A stretch of 64,000 nt of DNA from Skeletonema tropicum (taxonomy: Eukaryota > Bacillariophyta > Thalassiosirophyceae > Thalassiosirales > Thalassiosiraceae): assembly GCA_037178625.1 (NCBI GenBank), contig CM074135.1:1676001-1740000 (forward strand). Direction: 5' to 3'. This document shows positions 52,856 through 63,025 of this stretch, piece after piece. How positions within the stretch are numbered: the first letter of the stretch is position 1; every line of letters starts with the position of its first letter. The notes under the pieces were generated by a model that was not told the DNA's origin, ran no database searches, and saw only the letters and a program-made list of their open reading frames with translations. The position numbers were made by a program, and so were the translations under genes.

Positions 52856-55800
52856 CACTCCTGTGAGCCTGAATCAATGGATTGCATTGGTTTAGACTCA
52901 TCAATTCTTTCTTTCATTTTTTCATAGTGAATGGCCATGAGTTCATCAACATCCACTGGACCATGCTCATCGTGAGTAATGTTCATGATAATGTTCCTGA
53001 ATCGTCGGAACTTTGCCCCGCCGAGAGGTTTTGTGAAGAAGTCTCCGATCATTTCGTCAGTTGGACAGTATCGTAAGACTGCTTCCTTTCGTTTCAACAC
53101 GTCCGCTACAAAGAAGTACCTGACATTCATATGTCTGGTTCGCTTGCTGCTTGAGCCTCTTCCGTTGGTCTCTAGCAACATGGCACTCATGTTATCCTGA
53201 TGAATTACGGATGGCTTGAGCGGATATCCCTGTGCTTCCATGAAGTATCGAGTCCAAAGGATGGCAGGCATATTATCATGCACCCCCACGACTTCAGCCT
53301 CGGTTGAACTGGTTGTGTTTATCTTTTGACCACTGGATGACCCGTCGATCATTCCTCTACCGAAGGTCATGTACCCTCCTGTGTGACTTCTCATGTCATC
53401 GTGTACCGCAAATGCTCCATCAATGAACCAGTGATTCTGGTCGAGGTATTCTGCCTCAATGGTCAGCCGTAGCCATTTTGTTCTTCTGATGTATCTCATT
53501 GCTCTTGCTAGCTTCTTGTAATCATCCTCGTCGGGAGCATTCACTCTCTTGGTGAGGAATGATACGACCAGCCGTAGATCTGGCCTAGCCCGCTGGGATC
53601 CAAACAGAAGCTGTGCTGTTTTGGATTGAAACAGTTCAGCTCTTTTCTTGTCAAGCTTCGGCACATTATCTCTCGTTTTGAAGAGGTGATCAGCTGCTGG
53701 GGTGGCAGCATATCCGTCCATATCGTCCGGAAGATCCTCTAGCACTCCATCGAAGAATTTTTCCATATCAACGATAATCTTTTTAGCATCCGAGAAGTCT
53801 AGGGTCATGCCGAGGTATTCATGTACCTTTCCTCTAGTAACAGATAGGTTGCCCACCTTTCCATATTCTTTTTGTAGTAGATCGATGATGTCACTGACAA
53901 CGTCTTCGCTCACATGGGAGATCTTCAGATCATCCACATGCCACACGATGGTGCACTGTTTCCCATCAATCATTTTATTCACCACGCACCAGTCATACGG
54001 GTTGACTTCAAAACCATTGTCGACCATGAAGCGAGTGAGCTTCTTCCAGAACAGCACTGCCGCAAGAAGAGTTCCATATAGTGCGACGTTCAACCTGCAG
54101 TAGATGTATGGCTCTCCTCGACGGTGGTGCACAAACTCTTGATATGTAGGTGGATCGATTTTTGCCAGTAGCATCGCCATTTCACCGTCCAACATTACAT
54201 GCACATCCTTTTTGTCCTTTGGCCATTTTGTCTGTAGGAATGCACCTGGAATATCTGCAGTAGCAACGGCTCTTTTTTCATATGCATCTATCATGCATGT
54301 CAACATGATTGAGGCTTGCCTCACTGTCGGGGAAGATGCCTCCATTTTTGTCGTGTATAATCTCTGTGGTCGACCGTCAGCACAGCCACGTCCCTTGATA
54401 ATCCCATTTCTTTTCTCTTTCAAGTACATGAGATAGTTGAGTGCATTTGCTCTCTCTTCTTTTGTCATTTCATACCAGTGTTTAGGCTGGAAACCCTGCA
54501 TGTCGTGTATTTGCTGTAGCTCCTTCGTGATGGCTTCTTCTGCCAGGTCCTCCTTGCCTTGTTGTTTAAATACTTTGAGCCCCTTTTTCCAGTTCATTTG
54601 CTCGGTGACGAGTGTGACTTCTTCCATCATAAACGCATATTCACTTAGAGGCATGTCGTCACTATCAAGGCCTTCCTTCCAGCCGAGGTGTCCCGTCAGG
54701 AACATACACTCAGCTGTCACCCGTGCGAGTTCAAACTCCTCTGGATCAAGCTTTGTTTCCTCCACTCCTGTCTCGCAGTCATCATTGAGGGTAAGCATTA
54801 CCATTTCAATATCGTCAGGTATTTCGCTGCCTTCCATGGCAAACACATCATAGTTCTTCCTTGGCTGGTTGCGCAAGCTCATCCTGTTGTACGTACGCTC
54901 TTCATCCGCATCCGCGTCATCTTCAGTTTCGAGATGACCATTGTCTGCTTCATCTTCAACGTCTTCAACATCATGGCCATCTTCATCTTCATCTGCACTG
55001 TCGAGATGATCACCCACTCCTGGGATTTCCTCGTCGTCACCCACTCCTGGGATTTCCTCGTCGTCAGAGTCAGGTGTATTATTATTATCATCATTCACTC
55101 CTGCATTTTCCTCCGGTTCTGCATTGTCATCATTCACTCCTGCATTTTCCTCGGATTCTTGTGCATCTTCTTCTGTCATGGCATCCTCTGTTGCCTCTGC
55201 TGCAGTCACTTCATACTCGACGTCATCTTCAGCTTCATCGTCATCTTCTTCATCGTCATCATCTTCTCTGAGAGCATTGTAGTAGTTACCATCGTTGCTG
55301 TCGTCATCACTTTCATCATCATCAATACTATTTCCAGTGCCTTCACTGCCATTGTCTTCATAATCGCTGTCATCGTCATCATCATCATTCACTCCTGCGT
55401 TCGCCTCATCAAGTGGTAGATCGTCTTCATCACGGTCGAGGTCAGCGTAGAGGATGTCCAGGTCTTCACCGGCATTGTTAGTGAAGGTAAGATTTTTGGA
55501 TGCTTTTTGCCTACGTGCCAAACGGTGAACTTGGTCAATAACCCCCTGCGGCATGGGCAGAGGTGTGAAGCTGCGACGGTGAATGCGGCGTCCAGTGGAA
55601 AGATTCAAGAAGTAATACGAGTTGTCTCCATCTGCTGGCCGAAGAGCGATAGCTCCAATTGTACGACTGTCCATGGAATTGTCATGTTCTTCATGAGTTT
55701 GTACGTAGTCTCCCAATCCAACCTTGCAGTGAGCATGAACATCAAGAGAACGATTCACAATGAGTTCAGCGGGACTTTGAGTTTGAGATACTCCACCTTT

Positions 55801-57219
55801 TAGTGGGAACATATTCCTCCAAAACACTGCAGCAAACACCATTTCGGCAACCAAGACTGGAGGATAGTGAGTGAAAGGAAGGATGTTGTAGTTAGCTCTC
55901 ACTCTCTCCTTGATGGTGCGGTTGAACCGCTCTACTTCCGGAACATGCTCGTCCCTAGCAACGATGTGCAATTGGACGTGCAAGTTAGCAATATCATCCC
56001 GCATCGATTCAAATTGATTGTCAGCAAGCATGATCCTCACACGGAATCCTCTCACGATGTATAGACCGATGATTTTCTTAAAATGTTCAATGATATGACT
56101 CGTTTTCATGGTAGCAAGTCTGCCAGCGGTACCAAATTTGATGTGCTGGGAGATGGTCATGAGGAAAGGAATCCCCGTAACCTTCATAATGTCAACGGAG
56201 AGTGTTACATTCTTGTAGTGCTCCATAATGTGTCGAGGTATTTCAATGTGTTGCACACGAATAGGAGGTGGCTTAACACGTGTTGTTTTGCCCTTTAGAT
56301 TTCCCAAATCCGGGCCATAGATTATCTCCGCATTTCTGACATCTTGTGCAGTCACAGGGCAGTTTTTGATTAACTTGTTTTAAATGAAACGAATGAAATC
56401 AGCCGTGGATGGCCGACCAAGACGCTGTTGTAGTATTCTCGCCTGATCAGCTTTTGCAACGTCCTGCCCAGAGAACTTCAGTTTGTTGTCTTCCACTGTA
56501 GTGATGAGGATGGTGCTCTCTTCAGTTCTGTCGTGCATATCAAAACAGTATAGACGGTTGGTTCTCTCAGTAAACCGCACCACTCTCCCGTCCTTCTTGA
56601 TCACATTAAAGGAGTTCCCGCTGGCACTATCATAGGTAACTCTAAATCTCTCCTTCATCCGGCTCAGAGAGAGAATGTTAGCGACTCCGCCATAAAGAAG
56701 CCAAACCCAACCCAGACCGGGAAGCTTGCCTCGGTATCGTGTTGTTTTTACTCCAGCATTGCATCTGATCGTCAGTTCCGTATCCGATTCATAAATTTCT
56801 TTCAAGATGGCAGGATTACTCACAAGATCGACAGACGATCCGCAATCCATGACTAGCGTGGTGTTCAACTTCCTCTGATAGTTTTCATTGTGGCCGTTGT
56901 TGTTTGTTTGAACGAAGAGGAGCGCTTCCATAGTATTGCTGCAGTAAACGTCACAATCACTCTCTGGAGCATTGGGTTCCGGGCATTCAATTGATTCGTT
57001 GCTTAAAACTTCAACTCCGGCATTGCCTGGAGTGACAGCTCCTGATGCTGCTGCTGCTGATGTTAAAGAGGCGGTTACCGATACAGCATTGGAAGCGACA
57101 TCATTATTTTGTTGTTTGTTCTTATTGCCACTGCGTTGTTGGTTGGCCGCACCAGCATTCTTGCTGGCGTCATCAGCCGACGCCCCCGCAGGGCTAAACT
57201 TCGATTCTTCAGCGCTCAT
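52720..57219 (-). pseudogene. copia polyprotein (protease-integrase-RT-RNase H) with one in-frame stop
   Basis: One reading frame runs from the ATG at 57219 (28 bp inside the 5' LTR) to 52720, broken only by a TAA at 56380-56382. The first part (280 residues) has a short polar head and a protease motif VMDCGSSVDLV, then a GAG-pre-integrase-like tail. No CCHC zinc knuckle and no normal-sized gag are present. After the stop come: the integrase core (Asp in LSVDIMKV, Asp in MLADNQFE, Glu in VPEVERFNRT); a ~200-residue acidic linker with repeated ENAGVNDD and EEIPGVGDD units; the RT (ATADIPGAFLQ, then WHVDDLKISH with HVDD in place of YVDD); and RNase H (FIDGAFAVHD, SSTEAEVVG) ending HMNVRYFFVADV. 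The element could be defective, or could use read-through. Confidence 0.88.
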
Positions 57220-57247
57220 AAAAGCAACTATCACAATCGATAGTAAG

Positions 57248-57529
57248 TGTTGCAGAAATGGCTTCTCCTGGAGATAATGGTGGAGATGACCCCAACCCTT
57301 GCGCCCACCAAGATCCGTCAATCTATATTACACACTATCGATAGGTTATTCTCTTATACTAATAGGCTATATACCTTACTATCGATTGTGAGTTCATCGA
57401 TCTTGGTTCTTGGTTTTCAGGGCTGATGTAGGTGACTGTGATTGGCTGCGAGAAACAACGTCAGCATACGTGGGCTTCTTCTTGCCTTTCTTGCCGGCCC
57501 ACTTGTCCTGTTCACTCTGATTCCCAACA
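57248..57529 (-). repeat. 5' LTR of copia element
   Basis: 282 bp, matches the 3' LTR apart from one C/T difference (GCCCTTCTTG against GCCTTTCTTG). Confidence 0.96.
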
Positions 57530-57534
57530 AGCAC
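57530..57534. other. target-site duplication AGCAC (right)
   Basis: Matches 52569-52573. Confidence 0.9.
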
Positions 57535-57838
57535 TGTGTGATCTCATCACCGCATGATCATTGCTTAGGTTTTGGATTACTCTTCAGCATATGTTGTTGA
57601 TTCACTTGGTTCCAATACAAGATGAGAATTCGTCCGGTATCGTTGTCTATTGTAATGAGAAGATTGTTCACTTCATCTTTGTTGCGGCTCAGATCCATCG
57701 CATTCGGCATGAATTTTTAGTTACACATTGACCAAAACAAGGACCACGAAGAATTCAAGATCTCCTTCCTCAACCTCTCACAACCCTGGAGTGTGCTGCC
57801 ATGATCGTTGACTGATAGCATGCTCACGATCGGGAGGA

Positions 57839-58145
57839 GTCAAGATATGCTGATTTCGGCGTTTTGTGTCGATGGGTGATTTTGCGAGAGCTCGTTCTCA
57901 GCGAGTATAGCGAATTTCGACGTCAAACCAGCATTCAAGTGGTGGGGCTATGGGTGTAGAACACAACTGCAGTCTGTTACTGGTGAATGGAATCAATCTC
58001 GTCGATCTACTAGGGCATTACGAATGATCATTTAACATGGTGAAAGCTAGCAGAGCAAAAATTCTCGATTTTTGTGACGAAATCGACTCTGAACAAGTCA
58101 TTCTGGCGGGAACGGCCTGTCGTATCCCCATAGTTATTCCCTTGG
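57839..58145. repeat. right arm of long inverted repeat (307 bp)
   Basis: Pairs with 51351-51668. Together with the copia insertion between them, the arms span 6.8 kb; without it, about 1.8 kb. Confidence 0.92.
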
Positions 58146-58872
58146 TACTATCTATGACTTGGTTTAGGCCATTGTGAGGTGGTCAAGATCTTGCGTCTTC
58201 CAGAAAAATCCGAAGATCTTGGTAGACCAGAGACATCCAGTGGAGATTCAACAAAATTTCCATACTTTACCTAGCTGACCCACTTGACTTCTCGTGATAA
58301 GTTAGGGACTTGTATTGAGTTCCTCTCGTTGGCTACAGTCATCCACGAGTTCTCCTTACGATTGCTATTACGGAATCGGTATTTCTACTCCGTCCGTGAA
58401 ACGGATGCCTGTAGACAACGGAATGGAATTCACTATTGCTACTTCGGAATCATTATCATTGAGCAGTCGCAGTGTGATTGCACGCACGCAGATTTATGAT
58501 TTATAGTAATTAGATATATCGAGGAGTAACTGTCAACGAGAAAATGAGTACCAAGATCTTCGTTTCCTTCATCCTTGTCTAGCTGGTACTCAGGCATCTA
58601 TATCCTGGATTCGCATATCTTTGATATCTTTATTCTTTCTTTGGCATCTTGGAACAGATGGCGATTAGTAATCAAAATCCAGCTCTCAGCCGTGTATTGT
58701 ACCATGCCATGTGTTGTATCTGTGTAGCTGGAGAACTTTAAAAGATCTCAAAATATCATATACTCACTCTTCTCAACCAACAACACATTTACTCAGCTTG
58801 AGAGGAGCAATATCAAAAGATTGCACCGCCATCGCAATAATCATTATTCTACCACAACTATCACATCCCATC
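58146..58872. other. intergenic, upstream of HU gene
   Basis: No gene supported. Overlapping short frames at 58284-58506 have no similarity that I recognise. Confidence 0.4.
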
Positions 58873-59289
58873 ATGATGAAAACACTTCCCACGCTACTTT
58901 TGGCACTCTTCGCCGCCACCTCAACTGTTGATGCATTCACATCGTCACCCATGAATGTCTCTCATCAGCAGAAGCAGGGCTTCATTAATGCGCATCAGCC
59001 TACAGCCCTTCGCATGAACAAAACTCAGCTTGTAGAATACGTCGCAGAACGGGCTGATTTGTCTAAAGCTCAATCTAATGCGGCTGTTGAGAGCATCTTA
59101 GACGGGATTACGGAGGCATTGAAAGGTGGTGATCAAGTCCAATTGGTTGGATTTGGTACTTTTAAAGTGAACCACAGGGCGTCTCGTTGGGGGAGGAACC
59201 CGAAGACTGGAGAGGAGATCATGATTGCTGCAGCCAACGTTCCTTCCTTTAAGGCGGGTAAGGCTTTGAAAGACGCTTGTAACTGGTGA
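58873..59289 (+). CDS. Plastid-targeted HU/IHF-type histone-like DNA-binding protein
   Basis: 138 residues from the ATG at 58873; an upstream in-frame start would bury the signal peptide. The leader [22 protein letters not shown] is a signal peptide with Phe after the likely cleavage site (VDA-FTSS), as in diatom plastid preproteins. The mature ~90 residues are a complete HU domain: [19 protein letters not shown], then [26 protein letters not shown], the DNA-intercalating arm with the conserved R-N-P-x-T-G-E, and [12 protein letters not shown] compacts and bends DNA in bacteria; in red-lineage algae it packages plastid nucleoids. Single exon. Confidence 0.93.
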   Translation: MMKTLPTLLLALFAATSTVDAFTSSPMNVSHQQKQGFINAHQPTALRMNKTQLVEYVAERADLSKAQSNAAVESILDGITEALKGGDQVQLVGFGTFKVNHRASRWGRNPKTGEEIMIAAANVPSFKAGKALKDACNW

Positions 59290-59424
59290 TTATTCGAGAT
59301 CGAAGAAGGTTGTAGAAGGAAAGGGAGGTTAACACTTAAGTGCTTGTTATCGTACGATCTCTTTTCCAGAGACGGGATGGATAGGCTTTTTGTAGCTCAG
59401 CAATATAAATGATAAGATGCGTCT

Positions 59425-59944
59425 TGATTGTCTGATTATTCGAGATAGTCTTCTAGCACGTAAAGCAATAGCAATATCATGGATATTCTCAAAACAAATC
59501 ATCTCCCTCCATAAGCATCATATGTCTCATGTTCTTGGCATCTTAAACATCCCTAACCCTAACCCTAACTGGAGAGACATCAACAGGAGCTACATAATAG
59601 ACAAGAATACATCAACAAGAGCAGCATCAACAGGAACTGCATCAGAAACAAGAGAAAACTCAACATGAATTGCATAAACAAGCGCAACATCAGGAGCTGC
59701 ACAAACAAGAGAAACCTCAACAAGAGCATAAAGAAGAATCGAAGAATACTTCAGGTGAAAGCAAGGGCAGCAGCTGTGACAACAGACAACAAGGAACATC
59801 ATTTCTTGCATTTACGCAAATAGAAAGGGTGCGAAAACGCTTAGCATTTATGATCCGACATTCCTCTGTACTACTTCATGATAGATTTAAACCTTTGTAT
59901 CATAGCTTAGCTTGTAACATGTATCCAGTCCTAGTTAGCAGCTG
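59425..59944. repeat. left copy of 520-bp direct repeat flanking the Penelope-like element
   Basis: Apparently identical to 63296-63815 over 520 bp. It contains CCCTAACCCTAACCCTAA at 59551-59568 and a Gln/Glu/His-rich frame on the plus strand. Confidence 0.95.
59551..59568. repeat. telomere-type repeat, three CCCTAA units
   Basis: CCCTAACCCTAACCCTAA. The same tract occurs at 63422-63439. TTAGGG is the usual telomere repeat in diatoms and animals; this is an internal copy. Confidence 0.8.
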
Positions 59945-60230
59945 GGAGCGAGCGAAGCGAGCGACCTTACTTCTCTCTATAATCAAAATAATAATATTAT
60001 AATATATGAACCAATATCAGATAAAGTGGTATTACTATATTACCGAAGCGTGGATGACTACGCTTTCGAATTAACTTCTTCAGCGGATAGCAATAGTAAT
60101 AGTGAGGATAGGCGGCTTTGTCGATGCAAAGTTGCGAGTCATTTAGCTCTCCCTCGTTGACACGAGTTTTCTCCTTAAATGGATACGTGTCTCTGTGGGG
60201 TCATTCCTCGTTATCTAAAATAGGTAAGTT
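59945..60230. repeat. left inverted terminal repeat (286 bp)
   Basis: Reverse complement of 63026-63295 except for a 16-bp AT-rich insertion near 59980-60000. Confidence 0.94.
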
Positions 60231-60240
60231 TGTACAATTG

Positions 60241-60328
60241 CTTTCCCTCAGCAAGTGTAGCTGCCGGGTAGGCAGCGGAACAAGCTGAGGGAAAGGAAGG
60301 GGAGGACTACGATTCTGTTGTCCTCCCC
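60241..60328 (-). other. two consecutive hairpins at the 3' end of the RT frame
   Basis: A perfect 12-bp stem (60241-60252 with 60284-60295) encloses a second 6-bp stem (60260-60265 with 60271-60276, 5-nt loop). A 9-bp stem (60299-60307 with 60320-60328) overlaps the RT stop codon. They are in position to act as an RNA structure in the 3' end of the element transcript. Confidence 0.7.
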
Positions 60329-62304
60329 AGGTAGGTACTTACCTCCTCACCTCTGTTTTGAAAGAGGGAGGTTTGAGAGACAATATCTCCAATGTTTTTT
60401 GCTCTCTTATAGCATACTACCATCTTTTCGATTCCGATTGTGTCGCGTAGGGTGGTAGAAAGCTCCTCCTCATATATCTGTTGACAGGTTCGACTAGGGA
60501 TGTAATGAGGGTGGAATCGACCGAGTTTCAAATAGATGTTTTTGTCATTATCTGAGGTGGTAGATTCTGAGATGGCTTGGGGCAGTGGAGGTGGGTTGCA
60601 GACTTTGTAGTTTGCATTTACGAACATTCGTTTCAGTTGGTCGAAGTCCCATCCTCTGTCGAGCAAGCGTTGGAAGAATAGTCTTGCTACCTCGACATAG
60701 TCTTTTTTATCGGTGCACTGCCAATAGTATCTCTTGAGTTCGCCAAATATTACCCCTTTCATCGTGTTCCTCTGATGAGCAGAAGATGGCAGTAGGTAGA
60801 GGTAGAGGTTCATTGGCTTTTGGTATGTCTTAGTTGAGACAATACCTTCTGGCGAAATGGAAATGATTAAGTCTAAGAAGATTCCTTTGTCGGCAGGTTC
60901 TTCAACCTTCCAACGGAGGATTCCAAAGTCGTTGATGTCTTGCTTGAGGTCGTGAAAGCGCCTAAGGCTTCCAAGCCATAGGACAGATAGGTCATCGACG
61001 AAACGTGCAAGGTCTTGGATTTCTTCCGAATAGCCAGGGAGGAGTCTAATTTTCTCATGCCAGCCATAGTAAAGGCCAGCGTACATGACTGCGACTGATG
61101 TACCCATCGCAGTGCCACATAGTTGTTTGAAAAAGCAGTCTCCAAATTGGGTAATGTTGTTCTTCATAATAAAGCTCAGAGCTTCCAGAATAAGTTTGAT
61201 GTCCGGGAAGTCGTCTGGAAGTTGGTTGTTTTCTTTCAGATGGTTGAGCCATACTCCGATGATTTCGATGCCATGATTGATAGTGATATTGTCGTACATG
61301 GCGGTAGCATCAGCAGTAATAATCTTCGTCCCTGCTGGCCATTGTTTGTTAGTCAGTCGGGCGTGATATTCTTTGCTGTCTTTGATGTTCGACGGAATAA
61401 ATTGAACAAGTTTTTGCAACTCGTAGTCTAGCCACTTGCTAATACTCTCAGGTCCAGTTCCACATTTAGCGTTAACTGGTCGGAGGGCGGTAGGTGTTTT
61501 ATGGACTTTTGCGGTTGCTCTGAATCTTCCTTGCCTGCTACCAGCGGCTTCATAGCACTTGTTGATGTAAATCTTGATGTGCTCTGGGATCGCTGCTGAG
61601 TTCTTGATACTGCCTACTTTATATGTCATCAAATTGAGTTGCCTCCGAAGTGCAATTCGATTGAGGTACTCATATTGGCTCTCCTTCCCAAGGAAAGCTT
61701 TGAGGCACCATCGAATGTATACAGAACGTTCGATAATGACAGGCCCTAAATTTTTGTCTGCGAAGATAATGATCAGATTGGGGTTGTTCTTGAGGCTATA
61801 TAGTACTGAGAACTCTTGTTTAGAAAGATTCGGTTGAGACCATTTACTGGCGAATTTGGCGTGCTCTTGTCTAAGTCGATCTGAGAAACGTTTGATGCCT
61901 GCTTCCACTTCTGCATTAGCTAGGGGTGGGTCGTATCGTTCTTCTCGACTTTTCTTAAAATGTAACTTAGGGATATATGGATGTTGCGGTTTGGTTGGAT
62001 CGTCTACATGAATATTCTTCCAGTAGTTTCGATTTCTGATATCCCATCCAAAGTCACCGATGATCTCTTCAATGTTATTAGTTGGATATGGTGCGAGGAT
62101 GCCGAAGTTAAGTCCTCTGCCCAGCACCTTTCTAGTTCCGATAGGGAGTTTGGTTGTAGGTTTACACAGATTGTGAAGAGTGAGATTCTTTGCCGGATTT
62201 AGCGCATGTTCCAATGGTAGATGTTCCAGATAATTGATAAGATTTGTGTGTGGTGGGAGCGATGGATCTGCTAGGAAGCCGTCTCTTCTATGGATATTAT
62301 GCAT
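60307..62304 (-). CDS. Penelope-like reverse transcriptase (ORF2)
   Basis: 665 residues. The N-terminal ~165 residues are polar, with a conserved-looking segment of the Penelope N-terminal type. RT motifs follow: NLIIIFADKNLGPVII (the K-N-L-G-P pattern typical of Penelope-like RTs), RFRATAKVHKTP, motif A TADATAMYDNI, motif B GTAMGTSVAVMY, motif C RFVDDLSVLW with the catalytic Asp pair, then LDLIISIS (motif D) and the thumb (AHQRNTMKGVIFGEL). The C-terminus reads FHPHYIPSRTC and VVCYKRAKNIGDIV, resembling the R-x-x-N-L-x-D-x-L segment that precedes the GIY-YIG domain in canonical elements. Here the frame ends ~25 residues later with no GIY-YIG. No stops or frameshifts are seen, so it may be active. 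Confidence 0.85.
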   Translation of the reverse strand: MHNIHRRDGFLADPSLPPHTNLINYLEHLPLEHALNPAKNLTLHNLCKPTTKLPIGTRKVLGRGLNFGILAPYPTNNIEEIIGDFGWDIRNRNYWKNIHVDDPTKPQHPYIPKLHFKKSREERYDPPLANAEVEAGIKRFSDRLRQEHAKFASKWSQPNLSKQEFSVLYSLKNNPNLIIIFADKNLGPVIIERSVYIRWCLKAFLGKESQYEYLNRIALRRQLNLMTYKVGSIKNSAAIPEHIKIYINKCYEAAGSRQGRFRATAKVHKTPTALRPVNAKCGTGPESISKWLDYELQKLVQFIPSNIKDSKEYHARLTNKQWPAGTKIITADATAMYDNITINHGIEIIGVWLNHLKENNQLPDDFPDIKLILEALSFIMKNNITQFGDCFFKQLCGTAMGTSVAVMYAGLYYGWHEKIRLLPGYSEEIQDLARFVDDLSVLWLGSLRRFHDLKQDINDFGILRWKVEEPADKGIFLDLIISISPEGIVSTKTYQKPMNLYLYLLPSSAHQRNTMKGVIFGELKRYYWQCTDKKDYVEVARLFFQRLLDRGWDFDQLKRMFVNANYKVCNPPPLPQAISESTTSDNDKNIYLKLGRFHPHYIPSRTCQQIYEEELSTTLRDTIGIEKMVVCYKRAKNIGDIVSQTSLFQNRGEEVSTYLGRTTES

Positions 62305-62366
62305 TATGATGTCAAGTTTTTGTTGGGCTAGGTTATTGTAATATCGGTCTCTTGAGGCAGTATATC

Positions 62367-62975
62367 TTAGTTCCTTCTGCCTCCTCTTCCTCTCCCTCTG
62401 CCGCCTCCTCCTCGATGGTTTCTTCCTCTTCCACTTCCTCTTCCCCTTCCCCTTCCTGCATGGGAGTTGGGGTTGTTGTTGTTGTTGGAGGATGATTCGG
62501 CATTCTTCTGCTGCTGCGACTTTGATTGCTGTCCTTGTTTCTTCGAATTCTTCTTCGATTTGTTTCTTTTGGACTGACCATTGTTTGTGGGCTTTGTATC
62601 CTGGGACGTTTTGGATTTGCCCGAAGATTTTTTTCGGCTTTCTTTCCTCCGTGCACTTTTCTGCTCTTCCGATTTCAGATTCTTCGCTACTCTAACAGTG
62701 AGCGTGTCAGCAAGCTCTTCAACAAGCTTTTCAGGGTTATCCTTGAGATCTTCAAGGTTCAGGGTGACTTGACGGTTGGCTTCCTCTTGCTTTTTTGACT
62801 TGGAACGAATTACAGCGTCTTTGTTAACGATTCGATGGATCTCTGCCTGTCTATACTCCTCCCAGAAAGGGAGGGTCATGAGGGGCCAGAGTTCAGTAAG
62901 CACGTTCTTGGTCTTAGTGATAACTGTTTTGCAGACTTCGTTATTAGTGAGGGGATTCACTTCTGCTTCCTCCAT
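62367..62975 (-). CDS. ORF1 of Penelope-like element: basic, RGG-rich protein
   Basis: 202 residues, starting at 62975 and ending 62 bp before ORF2. The first ~110 residues are helical (VCKTVITKTKNVLTELWPLM, FWEEYRQAEIHRI). Then comes a Lys/Ser/Gln-rich stretch and an RGG-type tail (GRGRGRGSGRGRNHRGGGG). The make-up suggests an RNA-binding, gag-like ORF1. A frame at 62333-62656 overlaps it and is a shadow. No zinc finger is seen. Confidence 0.7.
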   Translation of the reverse strand: MEEAEVNPLTNNEVCKTVITKTKNVLTELWPLMTLPFWEEYRQAEIHRIVNKDAVIRSKSKKQEEANRQVTLNLEDLKDNPEKLVEELADTLTVRVAKNLKSEEQKSARRKESRKKSSGKSKTSQDTKPTNNGQSKRNKSKKNSKKQGQQSKSQQQKNAESSSNNNNNPNSHAGRGRGRGSGRGRNHRGGGGRGRGRGGRRN

Positions 62976-63025
62976 CGTAGCATCGGCTGTATCGGGAGGG
63001 GGTTGGGTCAGGGGAGGTTCCTCCT

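Larger units (their letters stand above)
52574..57529 (-). mobile_element. complete Ty1/copia LTR retrotransposon, 4956 bp
   Basis: Identical-length LTRs (282 bp each) start TGTTG and end CAACA, and differ at one base that I can find. A 5-bp target duplication AGCAC sits at 52569-52573 and 57530-57534. The coding strand is minus, so the 5' LTR is 57248-57529 and the 3' LTR 52574-52855. Domain order is protease, integrase, reverse transcriptase, RNase H, that is copia rather than gypsy order. The near-identity of the LTRs indicates a recent insertion. Confidence 0.96.
51351..58145. mobile_element. long-inverted-repeat element with a copia element nested in it
   Basis: Arms of ~310 bp bound ~0.9 kb (51669-52568) and ~0.3 kb (57535-57838) of sequence that flank the copia insertion. 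Short plus-strand frames occur in the left part (51664-51858, 51877-52233) with no recognised family. No transposase is seen. No clear target duplication is found outside the arms. It could be a non-autonomous DNA transposon with long TIRs, or an inverted duplication. Confidence 0.5.

Noticed and set aside
54688..55419. 243-codon plus-strand frame opposite the copia linker
   Set aside because: It is the antisense of the acidic GAN/GAT-rich linker of the copia polyprotein and reads as Ile/Val/His-rich low complexity.
59425..60230. Hammerhead ribozyme in the ends of the Penelope-like element
   Set aside because: I looked for the CTGATGA...GAAA core in the terminal repeats and found none. The one CTGATGAG in the element (near 60772) lies within RT coding sequence without the needed partner stems.
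60307..62304. DIRS-type or LINE-type assignment of the RT
   Set aside because: No tyrosine recombinase, no Ty3-like RNase H, no AP endonuclease; the K-N-L-G-P, GTAMGT and FVDD motifs fit the Penelope-like class better.
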